DNA from: Bordetella petrii
Lineage (GTDB): Bacteria; Pseudomonadota; Gammaproteobacteria; Burkholderiales; Burkholderiaceae_B
NCBI RefSeq assembly: GCF_000067205.1
Contig: NC_010170.1
Coordinates: 5,022,001 to 5,086,000 of the forward strand
Direction of reading: 5' to 3'
DNA length: 64,000 nt
This document shows positions 26,036-33,464 of this stretch, in pieces. Position 1 is the stretch's first letter. Each line of letters begins with the position of its first letter. Both the position numbers and the translations under genes were made by a program. The notes beneath the pieces were generated by a model that saw only the letters and a program-made list of their open reading frames with translations, ran no database searches and had not been told where the DNA came from.

Positions 26036-27028
26036 ATGACCAGCAAACTCTCGCGGCGCGTCCTGGCGCGCGTCGCCCTCATGGCGGGCTGCACACTTAT
26101 TGCGTCCGGGCCGACCGCTGAAGCGGCTTCCAACTTTCCGGACCGGCCTGTCAAACTGGTCGTGCCCTATGCGGCCGGCGGGCCGACCGATACCTTCGCC
26201 CGCGCGCTGGCCGAAAGTTGGAGCCGGCAGCTGAACGCGACCATCATCGTCGAAAATCGCACCGGCGCCGGAACGGTGGTGGGAACGGAAGCCGTCGCCA
26301 AAGCCTCCCCGGACGGCTACACGCTGCTGTTCACCACCGTTGCCCATGCTGTCAACCCCAGCATCCACGCCAAGCTGCCGTACCGAACCGTCGAAGATTT
26401 CGCGCCGGTGGGACTGGCAGCCAAGGCGCCTCTGGTGCTTGTGGTGAACCAGGACGTTCCAGCCAAGTCTCTGCCCGAGTTTCTTGCCTATCTGAAATCC
26501 AACCCCGGAAAGGTGAATTTTGGCTCGGCCGGCGTCGGCAGCGCGCCCCATCTGGGAGCAGAACTGATTAACTACATGGCGGGCACCCAGGCTTTGCACG
26601 TGCCGTATCGTGGCAGCGCTCCTGCCATGGCGGATGTCATCGGCGGCCACGTCCAATTCATGCTCGACAGCGCGCCCACCGGCCTGGCGCAGGTCCGCGC
26701 CGGCACCGTACGCCTGCTGGCAACTTCAATGGCGCAGCGTCTGCCGCAAACACCCGAGACGCCCGCCATCGCCGAACAAATTCCCGGCTACGAGGCGTAC
26801 ACCTGGAACGGCGTGTTTGTGCCAATGGGCACGCCCGGCCCGGTGATCGACACACTCAATGCCACGCTACGTGCGGCGCTTCACGACGAATCGCTCAAAC
26901 GCAGTGCCTACGATATGGGATTGGTTCTGGAAAGCGACCCCCAGCCTGCCTCCTTGGCAAAGTTCCTGGACAGCGAGCTGAAAAAATGGGGGCAAGTCGC
27001 TAAAGCGGCGCATATGTCGGCGAACTGA
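26036..27028 (+). CDS. Bug-type tripartite tricarboxylate transporter binding protein
   Basis: A 330-residue TctC/Bug family periplasmic protein with a signal peptide (RVALMAGCTLIASGPTAEA) and motifs FPDRPVKLVVPYAAGGPTDTF, ENRTGAGTVVGTEAVAKASPDGYT and VPYRGSAPAMADVIGGHVQ. ATG 26036 is chosen because GGAG lies in front of it; an upstream start at 26006 would lengthen the signal region unusually. It is followed 16 bases later by the MaoC gene, making a two-gene unit divergent from the LysR regulator. Confidence 0.92.
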   Translation: MTSKLSRRVLARVALMAGCTLIASGPTAEAASNFPDRPVKLVVPYAAGGPTDTFARALAESWSRQLNATIIVENRTGAGTVVGTEAVAKASPDGYTLLFTTVAHAVNPSIHAKLPYRTVEDFAPVGLAAKAPLVLVVNQDVPAKSLPEFLAYLKSNPGKVNFGSAGVGSAPHLGAELINYMAGTQALHVPYRGSAPAMADVIGGHVQFMLDSAPTGLAQVRAGTVRLLATSMAQRLPQTPETPAIAEQIPGYEAYTWNGVFVPMGTPGPVIDTLNATLRAALHDESLKRSAYDMGLVLESDPQPASLAKFLDSELKKWGQVAKAAHMSAN

Positions 27029-27044
27029 CAAGGAGTTTTCTTTC

Positions 27045-27527
27045 ATGGCAATCATGCAACCCATGTGCGAGCAGCGGTATCTCGAAGATTTTCGCATCGG
27101 AGAGAGATTCATTCTGCCTTCACGCACCATGACAGACGCACTATTCGCGGCGTTTCAGGCGGCTAGCGGCGACAATCATCCGATTCACTACGATGTGGAA
27201 TACTGCCGCTCTCGCGGTATGCCTCATATGTTGGCGCACGGGTTCCAGGTGGCCATCCAGACGGCGGCCGGCGCCGGCTTGTTTCCCCACATGGTCGAAG
27301 AATCCTTGAAAGCGTTCCTCGAGCAAAGCAGCCGCTTCCTGCAGCCCGTCTTTGCGGGCGACACGCTCTACAGCACGCTGACCGTGTCAGAGATCATTCC
27401 TAATCGCACGACGGGCGTCCTGGTCATGGCTACGGAGGTCCGCAACCAGCGAGATATTGTGGTCATGGATGGCTGGCAAAAGTACCTGTTGCGCAAGCGC
27501 AGCGCTCTGCGTGACACCGCCTCCTGA
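27045..27527 (+). CDS. MaoC-like (R)-hydratase, hot-dog fold
   Basis: A 160-residue MaoC/hydratase-2 protein. The catalytic Asp43 and His48 sit in SGDNHPIHYD, close to the hydratase-2 signature, and GMPHMLAHGFQVAIQTAAG follows. The N-terminus YLEDFRIGERFILPSRTMTDA is also typical. It would add water to an enoyl-CoA-type substrate. In context it forms a pair with the class III CoA-transferase 23715-24881. A citramalyl-CoA lyase is not seen in the window, so a complete itaconate-type pathway is not shown. Confidence 0.9.
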   Translation: MAIMQPMCEQRYLEDFRIGERFILPSRTMTDALFAAFQAASGDNHPIHYDVEYCRSRGMPHMLAHGFQVAIQTAAGAGLFPHMVEESLKAFLEQSSRFLQPVFAGDTLYSTLTVSEIIPNRTTGVLVMATEVRNQRDIVVMDGWQKYLLRKRSALRDTAS

Positions 27528-27548
27528 GCCAGAAAAACTTCGGCCATC

Positions 27549-27575
27549 AAAAAACCCCGCCACGAGGGCGGGGTT
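27549..27575 (-). terminator. Rho-independent terminator of metK
   Basis: On the minus strand CCCCGCC and GGCGGGG form a stem followed directly by TTTTTT (complement of 27549-27554). It lies 25 bases after the metK stop and is shared as a hairpin with the convergent MaoC gene. Confidence 0.9.
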
Positions 27576-27599
27576 GCATAGGCCGGGGCGTGCGCCGCC

Positions 27600-28763
27600 T
27601 CAGGCGCTTTTCTTCAGCTCCAGCGCCTTGTCGGTGGCTTCCCACGAGAACTCGGGTTCGGCGCGGCCGAAATGCCCGTAGGCCGCCGTCTTGGCGTAGA
27701 TGGGACGCAGCAGGTCGAGCATGTTGACGATGCCCTTGGGACGCAGGTCGAAGTGCTCGCGCACCAGCTTGGCGATCTGCTCGTCGGGAATGACGCCCGT
27801 GCCTTCGGTGTACACCGTGATGTTGATGGGTTCGGCCACGCCGATGGCGTAGCTGACCTGCACCTGGCACTGGCGCGCCAGGCCGGCGGCCACGACGTTC
27901 TTGGCCACGTAGCGCGCCGCATAGGCGGCCGAGCGGTCGACCTTGGACGGGTCTTTGCCCGAGAAGGCGCCGCCGCCGTGCGGGCACGCGCCGCCGTAGG
28001 TGTCGACGATGATCTTGCGGCCGGTGAGGCCGCAGTCGCCCTGCGGGCCGCCGATGACAAAGCGGCCGGTGGGGTTCACCAGGAACTTGGTGCGCGGCGT
28101 GATCAGGCCTTCGGGGAAGCTGGGCTTGATGATGTCTTCGATGACGGCTTCGTGGATGGCCGACTGCGAGATCTCGGGCGCGTGCTGGGTCGACAGCACC
28201 ACGGTGTCGACCTCGACCGGACGGCCGTCGACATAGCGGAACGTGACCTGCGACTTGGCGTCGGGGCGCAGCCACGGCAGGCGGCCGTCTTTGCGCAGCT
28301 CGCTCTGGCGCTGCACCAGGCGGTGCGCGTACCAGATGGGCGCCGGCATCAGGTCGGGGGTTTCGTCGCACGCGTAGCCGAACATCAGGCCCTGGTCGCC
28401 CGCGCCCTGGTTCAGGTAGTCTTCGGACTTGCGGTCGACGCCCTGGGCGATGTCGGGCGATTGCTTGTCGTACGCCACCAGCACCGCGCAACCCTTGTAG
28501 TCGATGCCATAATCGGTGTTGTCGTAGCCGATGCGGCGAATAGTGTCGCGTGCCACCTGGATGTAGTCGACATTGGCGGTGGTGGTGATTTCACCGGCCA
28601 GCACGACCAGGCCGGTGTTGCACAGCGTCTCGGCCGCCACCCGGGCGTTGGGGTCTTGCGTGAAGATGGCGTCGAGGATGGCGTCGGAGATCTGGTCGGC
28701 GACCTTGTCCGGATGCCCTTCCGAGACGGATTCGGAAGTGAAGAGAAAATCGTTGTTGGCCAC
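27600..28763 (-). CDS. metK: S-adenosylmethionine synthetase
   Basis: A 387-residue cytoplasmic enzyme making SAM from methionine and ATP. Signatures: FTSESVSEGHPDKVADQISDA at the N-terminus, GAGDQGLMFGYACDET, and the P-loop-like GGGAFSGKDPSKVDRSAAY. GTG 28763 is chosen because AAGGA lies 7 bases upstream and the next codons (ANNDFLFTSES) give the family N-terminus. The long leader has stem-loops described separately. Together with ahcY and metF it completes most of the methyl cycle in this window. Confidence 0.97.
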   Translation of the reverse strand: MANNDFLFTSESVSEGHPDKVADQISDAILDAIFTQDPNARVAAETLCNTGLVVLAGEITTTANVDYIQVARDTIRRIGYDNTDYGIDYKGCAVLVAYDKQSPDIAQGVDRKSEDYLNQGAGDQGLMFGYACDETPDLMPAPIWYAHRLVQRQSELRKDGRLPWLRPDAKSQVTFRYVDGRPVEVDTVVLSTQHAPEISQSAIHEAVIEDIIKPSFPEGLITPRTKFLVNPTGRFVIGGPQGDCGLTGRKIIVDTYGGACPHGGGAFSGKDPSKVDRSAAYAARYVAKNVVAAGLARQCQVQVSYAIGVAEPINITVYTEGTGVIPDEQIAKLVREHFDLRPKGIVNMLDLLRPIYAKTAAYGHFGRAEPEFSWEATDKALELKKSA

Positions 28764-28960
28764 GGATGCGTCCTTACGAAACCGGCTGGGCCGGCACACA
28801 GGTTTAACGAGGCGCGTAGCGCCCCGGATCTGGACCTGCCTGCGACGATCTGGGCGCGACGCTTTAGCGGATTTTGCCTGAAGCGCGCGCTGCGCCCCGG
28901 GCGTCGCCCCGCAAGTTGTCGGTTAACTCGGCGACTGGCACCATTTTAGGCGAAAATGCC
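28764..28960 (-). promoter_or_regulatory. Structured metK leader
   Basis: Read on the minus strand, the leader contains GGCGC-TAC-GCGCC (complement of 28811-28823) and a hairpin CCGGC-CCA-GCCGG (complement of 28782-28794) ending just before the AAGGA ribosome site. The pieces AAACC and GGTTT flank the latter and could extend it. No match to a SAM riboswitch class that I know is evident. It could be a cis-regulatory leader or simply a GC-rich untranslated region. Confidence 0.3.
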
Positions 28961-29037
28961 CGCTTCATGCTGCCCAGCCTGAATCTATAGATATAAGGTG
29001 CACGCCTGGCGTGCCGCCCCCCTGCCTTCGCCCACGC

Positions 29038-29910
29038 ATGCTGCTAGCCCTGTTCCGCGCCCTTGCCCTGCTTCCCCTGCCGCTGCTGCACGCCACCGGG
29101 CGCCTGCTGGGCCTGCTGGTATATGCCTGCCCGGGCCGCTACCGGCGGCGGCTGCGGGCCAACGCGGCCCAGGCGGGCTATTCTGACGCCGCCTTCGCGC
29201 GGCGCGCTGCCGCCGAAACCGGCGCCATGATCCTGGAAATGCCCAAGGTGTGGTTCCGCAATGCCGAGAGCCTGGCCAGCACGGGGTCGGATGACCTCGC
29301 CGTGGTCGATGCCGCCCGCGCCGAAGGCCGCGGCATTCTGTTCCTGACGCCTCACCTGGGTTGCTTCGAGATTTCCGCGCGCTACATAGCGGCGCGCAAT
29401 ATTCCGCTGACCGTCATGTTCCGCCCGCCGCGCATCGCCGCGCTGGCGCCCCTGTTGGACACCGCGCGCAATACCTCGGGCGTGAAGGCGGTGCCGGCCA
29501 ACCTTAACGGGGTGCGCGAATTCGTGCGCGCGCTGCGCCGCGGCGAATCGGTGGGCCTGCTGCCCGACCAAGCGCCCGGCGAAGGCGACGGCGTATGGGC
29601 GCCCTTCTTCGGTCGCATGGCCTACACCGTCACGCTGCCCGGCAGGCTGGCGACGCAGGCGGGGGTTCCGGTCATCCTGGTGGCGGGCGAGCGCCTGCCG
29701 CGCGGGCGCGGCTGGCGGGTGCATTTCATGCGCGTGCCCGGGCCCTTGCCGGCCGACCCGCAAGCCCAGGCGGCGCTCTTTAACGCCACCATGGAACAAC
29801 TGATCCGCCGCATTCCACATCAGTATCTGTGGAGCTACAACCGCTACAAGATTCCGCGCGGCGCGCCGCCCGCGCCGCCTGTACCTTCCGACACCCCTGC
29901 CCATGACTGA
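29038..29910 (+). CDS. lpxL1: Lipid A late acyltransferase (LpxL/HtrB family), first copy
   Basis: Inner-membrane-associated enzyme transferring a secondary acyl chain to lipid A. The 290 residues start with a hydrophobic anchor (MLLALFRALALLPLPLLHATGRLLGLLVY). The HX4(D/E) catalytic motif is His106-LGCF-Glu111, followed by IPLTVMFRPPR and GVWAPFFGRMAYTVTLPGRLA. ATG 29038 is chosen over a GTG at 29011 because the membrane anchor then begins at once. It overlaps the second copy by 8 bases. Bordetella species carry two adjacent LpxL genes ahead of dapF, matching this layout; which acyl chain each adds cannot be read from sequence. Confidence 0.93.
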   Translation: MLLALFRALALLPLPLLHATGRLLGLLVYACPGRYRRRLRANAAQAGYSDAAFARRAAAETGAMILEMPKVWFRNAESLASTGSDDLAVVDAARAEGRGILFLTPHLGCFEISARYIAARNIPLTVMFRPPRIAALAPLLDTARNTSGVKAVPANLNGVREFVRALRRGESVGLLPDQAPGEGDGVWAPFFGRMAYTVTLPGRLATQAGVPVILVAGERLPRGRGWRVHFMRVPGPLPADPQAQAALFNATMEQLIRRIPHQYLWSYNRYKIPRGAPPAPPVPSDTPAHD

Positions 29911-30793
29911 CTTCAAGACGCGCGCCCTGGCCTCGCTGTTTGCCTGGTTCGGCCGCATGCGCCCGGCTACGCGCCAGCGCATCGGCGCCGCCCTGGGCTG
30001 GCTGACCCCGAGACTGGCCCGCTCGCGCGCGCGCATCGTGCGCCTGAACCTGCGGCTGTGCTTTCCCGACCAGCCCGAGCATGTGCGCGAACAATGGCTG
30101 CGCGAACACTTTCGCGCCCTGGCGCAGACCATCATCGATCGCGGCGTGCTGTGGTACGGCAGCCCCGACGCCATCCGCGACCTGGTCACCCAGAACGGCG
30201 CCGACCGCATCAACGCCCTGATCGCCCAGGGCCGCCCCGTGCTCCTGCTGGCGCCCCATTTCGTGGCGCTCGACGCGGCGGCCACCCGGCTGACCATGGA
30301 AGTGCCCAGCAGCGCCACCATGTACACACCGCAAAGCGACCCGGCGGTCGATGCCATCGTGCGCGACGGGCGGGCACGCTTTAACGAGGTCTTCCTGGTC
30401 AGCCGCAAAGACGGCGTACGCGAACTCATCCGCCACCTGCGGGCGCCGCGTCCGGTGTACTACCTGCCCGACATGGACTTCGGGCGCAGCGGCGCGGTGT
30501 TCGTGCCGTTTTTCGGCGTGCAGGCGGCCACGCTGCTTGCCACCGCCCAGTTGGCCCGCAAATGGGATGCCGCCGTGCTGCCCGTCATCGACTTCTGGGA
30601 TCCGGCCAGCGGCCGGTACCACGTCGAGGTGTTGCCTCCCCTGGAAGACTTTCCCGGCGAGGGTTCGCTGGAAGACGCCACTGCCCGCCTGAACCGCGAA
30701 ATCGAGGCCTGGGTGCGGCGCTGCCCCAGCCAGTATTACTGGGTGCACCGGCGCTTCAAGACCCGCCCGCTGGGCGAGGCCAAGTTCTATTGA
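29903..30793 (+). CDS. lpxL2: Lipid A late acyltransferase (LpxL/HtrB family), second copy
   Basis: A 296-residue paralogue of the upstream gene with the catalytic motif His119-FVAL-Asp124 (LLAPHFVALD), FFGVQAATLLATAQLARK and the C-terminal YYWVHRRFKTRP. The motif ends in Asp where the first copy has Glu, so the two may differ in acyl donor or acceptor position. The overlap with the first copy (ATGACTGA) indicates coupled translation. Confidence 0.93.
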   Translation: MTDFKTRALASLFAWFGRMRPATRQRIGAALGWLTPRLARSRARIVRLNLRLCFPDQPEHVREQWLREHFRALAQTIIDRGVLWYGSPDAIRDLVTQNGADRINALIAQGRPVLLLAPHFVALDAAATRLTMEVPSSATMYTPQSDPAVDAIVRDGRARFNEVFLVSRKDGVRELIRHLRAPRPVYYLPDMDFGRSGAVFVPFFGVQAATLLATAQLARKWDAAVLPVIDFWDPASGRYHVEVLPPLEDFPGEGSLEDATARLNREIEAWVRRCPSQYYWVHRRFKTRPLGEAKFY

Positions 30794-30857
30794 AGCCGGC
30801 GGCGGGGCAACCCGCCGCAACCGCCACCGCCGCGCCGTAATGGGCGATAATCGACCG

Positions 30858-31754
30858 ATGATCTGGAACTTCACCAAAATGCATGGCGCGGGCAACGACT
30901 TCGTCGTGCTCGACGGCGTGCGCCAAGCCATCGACATCACGCCCGAGCGCGCGCGCGCCCTGGCCGACCGGCATTTCGGCATCGGCGCCGACCAGATCCT
31001 GCTGGTCGAGCCCCCCACGCACCCCGAGGCCGACTTCCGCTACCGCATCTTCAACGCCGACGGCTCCGAGGTCGAACACTGCGGCAACGGCGCGCGCTGC
31101 TTCGTGCGTTTCGTGCACGAGCAGCGGCTGTCCAGCCGCAATCCGCTACGCGCCGAAATCGCCACCGGCATCCTGGTGCTGGACGAAGGCGACGACGAAC
31201 AAGTCACCGTCGACATGGGCGTCACCCGCTTCGACCCTGCCGCCTTGCCGTTCGACACCGCGGGCCTGGCTTCGGCCGCCCAGGGCAGCGACACCCTCTG
31301 GCAGCTTGACCTGCCCGACGCGCCCCCCGGCCTGCCGCGCAGCGTACAGGTGTCGGCCGTGGCCATCTCCAACCCCCACGCCGTACAGCAGGTCGACGAC
31401 GTCGATGCCGCGCCGGTGGCCGCCATCGGCCCGCTGATCGAACGCCATCCGCGTTTCGCGCGGCGCGTGAACGCCGGCTTCATGCAAGTGCTCGACCGCC
31501 ATTCCATCCGCCTGCGCGTGTACGAACGCGGCGCCGGCGAAACCCTGGCCTGCGGCACCGGCGCCTGCGCCGCGGTGGCGGCCGGCATCCGGCGCGGCCT
31601 GCTCGATTCGCCCGTGCGCGTGCACACACGCGGCGGCACGCTCACTGTCGACTGGAACGGTGAGCACCTGCGCATGACCGGCCCGGCCACGTCCGTCTTC
31701 ACGGGCCAGGTCGACATCGACAAACTGGTTTTCTCCATGGCCCTCGGCCGCTAA
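30858..31754 (+). CDS. dapF: Diaminopimelate epimerase
   Basis: PLP-independent racemase converting LL- to meso-diaminopimelate for lysine and peptidoglycan. The 298 residues carry the N-terminal KMHGAGNDFVVLD and the two catalytic cysteines, Cys75 (EHCGNGARC) and Cys232 (TLACGTGACAAVAAG). ATG 30858 is chosen because it gives the family N-terminus MIWNFTKMHG. It is followed 7 bases later by the DUF484 gene and then xerC, an order common in proteobacteria. Confidence 0.97.
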   Translation: MIWNFTKMHGAGNDFVVLDGVRQAIDITPERARALADRHFGIGADQILLVEPPTHPEADFRYRIFNADGSEVEHCGNGARCFVRFVHEQRLSSRNPLRAEIATGILVLDEGDDEQVTVDMGVTRFDPAALPFDTAGLASAAQGSDTLWQLDLPDAPPGLPRSVQVSAVAISNPHAVQQVDDVDAAPVAAIGPLIERHPRFARRVNAGFMQVLDRHSIRLRVYERGAGETLACGTGACAAVAAGIRRGLLDSPVRVHTRGGTLTVDWNGEHLRMTGPATSVFTGQVDIDKLVFSMALGR

Positions 31755-31761
31755 GCCTCTC

Positions 31762-32439
31762 ATGACCGATACCGCTTTCACCGCCCAGGACGTCGCGGAT
31801 TTCCTGCAGAACAACCCCGATTTCTTCGACCAGCACGCCGAAGTGTTCGCCACCCTGCAGGTGCCGCATCCCCACGGCGCGCGCGCCATCTCACTGGGCG
31901 AACGGCAGATTCTCACCCTGCGCGAGCGCAACCGCGAACTCGAATGGCGCCTGAACGAGCTGGCCCACCATGCCGACTCCAACGAGGCCATCGGCGAGCG
32001 TGTATCGCAATGGTGCTGCCGCCTGCTGGGCGAAGCCGAGCCCCAGCACCTGCCTGGCGAAATCGCCCTGGGCCTGGCCGAGCAGTTCGACCTGAACCAC
32101 GTCGCGCTGCGCCTGTGGAACCTGCCGGGCCAGCCTCCCTCGGGCTACGGCGAGCCGGTCTCGGCCGACGTACGCGCCTTCGCCGACAGCCTGAAGGCCC
32201 CCTATTGCGGCCCCGACACCGAATTCGAGGCGGCCGGCTGGCTCGACGCCAAGCCGCGCTCGCTGGCCCTGGTGCCGCTACGGCTGGACCCCGACCAGCC
32301 CAGCGTCGGGCTGCTGGTGCTGGGTTCCGACGACCCCGAGCGCTTCACCCCCGAAATGGGCACTGTGTTTCTCGAGGCCATCGGCCGCCTGGCTTCGGCC
32401 ACGCTGCGCCGGCTGGCCACGCCCGCCGCCCAGGGCTAG
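31762..32439 (+). CDS. DUF484 family protein
   Basis: A 225-residue GAF-like protein that often lies between dapF and xerC. The N-terminus ADVADFLQNNPDFFDQHAEVFATLQVPHPHG is the family hallmark; a helical segment (SLGERQILTLRERNRELEWRLNELAHHA) looks like a coiled coil, and the rest resembles a GAF domain. Function unknown. No signal peptide or membrane segment. Confidence 0.9.
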   Translation: MTDTAFTAQDVADFLQNNPDFFDQHAEVFATLQVPHPHGARAISLGERQILTLRERNRELEWRLNELAHHADSNEAIGERVSQWCCRLLGEAEPQHLPGEIALGLAEQFDLNHVALRLWNLPGQPPSGYGEPVSADVRAFADSLKAPYCGPDTEFEAAGWLDAKPRSLALVPLRLDPDQPSVGLLVLGSDDPERFTPEMGTVFLEAIGRLASATLRRLATPAAQG

Positions 32440-32476
32440 AAACCGCGGCGGCTCACGGCCAGCAGCAGTTCATCCC

Positions 32477-33457
32477 ATGAGCCACGCCGAGCCCGCGCCG
32501 CCCGATACCCTGCCGCAGCCACTAGATGCCTGGCTGCAACATCTGCGGGCGCATCGGCGCTACTCGCCGCACACCCTCGACGCCTACCGGCGCGACCTGC
32601 GCCAGCTGGCCGTGCTGGCGCAGGCAGCGGGCCTGCCGCTCGAACAACTAGCCAACGGACACATTCGCCAGTTCGTGGCGCGGCTGCACGCGCAAGGGCT
32701 GGGGCCGCGCAGCCTGGCGCGCACGCTGGCGGCCTGGCGCGGTTTTTATCAATGGTGGGCGCCCGGTGCGGGCCTAGCCGGCAACCCGGTGGCCGGGGTA
32801 CGCGCCCCCAAAGCCGCGCGCGGCCTGCCCAAGGCGCTGTCGGTCGAGCAGGCGCAGGCGCTGCTCGACCACGCCACCAGCCGGCTCGCCACCGATCCGG
32901 CCGGCCTGCGCGACCGCGCCATGTTCGAGCTGCTGTACTCCAGCGGCCTGCGGCTGTCCGAACTGGTGGGGCTAGACATTCGCTACGAACGCTCGGCCGA
33001 TTACGAATCGCGCAGCTGGCTGAACCTGGACGATGCCGAAGTGGTGGTGCTGGGCAAGGGCGGCAAGCGCCGCGCGGTGCCGGTGGGCCAGGCCGCGCTG
33101 ACTGCCTTGCGGCGCTGGATCGACGCGCGCCCGCAACTGGCCGCGGCCGCGGCGTCCGCCGGCGATGCCGCGGCGCTGTTCGTGGGCGCGCGCGGCCGGC
33201 GCATCGCGCCGCGCGTCGTACAGCTGCAGCTGGCCAGGCTGGCCCAGGCCGCCGGCCTGCCGGCCCACGTGCACCCCCACGTCCTGCGCCACAGCTTCGC
33301 CAGCCATGTACTGCAGTCGGCGCAAGACCTGCGGGCTGTGCAGGAAATGCTGGGCCACGCCAACATCTCGACCACGCAGATCTACACCCGGCTCGACTTC
33401 CAGCACCTGGCCAAGGCCTACGACCAGGCGCACCCGCGCGCCGGACGCAAGTCGTAG
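32477..33457 (+). CDS. xerC: Tyrosine recombinase XerC
   Basis: A 326-residue site-specific recombinase that resolves chromosome dimers at dif with XerD. N-terminal SAM-like domain (LQHLRAHRRYSPHTLDAYRRDLRQL), then the catalytic core with Arg159 (GLRLSELVG), Lys in VLGKGGKRR, His268 and Arg271 (HVLRHSFASH), a His in MLGHANIS and nucleophile Tyr303 (TTQIYTRLDF). All six catalytic positions are present. A short insertion (RYERSADYESRSWLNLDD) precedes the Lys hairpin. Confidence 0.95.
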   Translation: MSHAEPAPPDTLPQPLDAWLQHLRAHRRYSPHTLDAYRRDLRQLAVLAQAAGLPLEQLANGHIRQFVARLHAQGLGPRSLARTLAAWRGFYQWWAPGAGLAGNPVAGVRAPKAARGLPKALSVEQAQALLDHATSRLATDPAGLRDRAMFELLYSSGLRLSELVGLDIRYERSADYESRSWLNLDDAEVVVLGKGGKRRAVPVGQAALTALRRWIDARPQLAAAAASAGDAAALFVGARGRRIAPRVVQLQLARLAQAAGLPAHVHPHVLRHSFASHVLQSAQDLRAVQEMLGHANISTTQIYTRLDFQHLAKAYDQAHPRAGRKS

Positions 33458-33464
33458 CCGGCGC

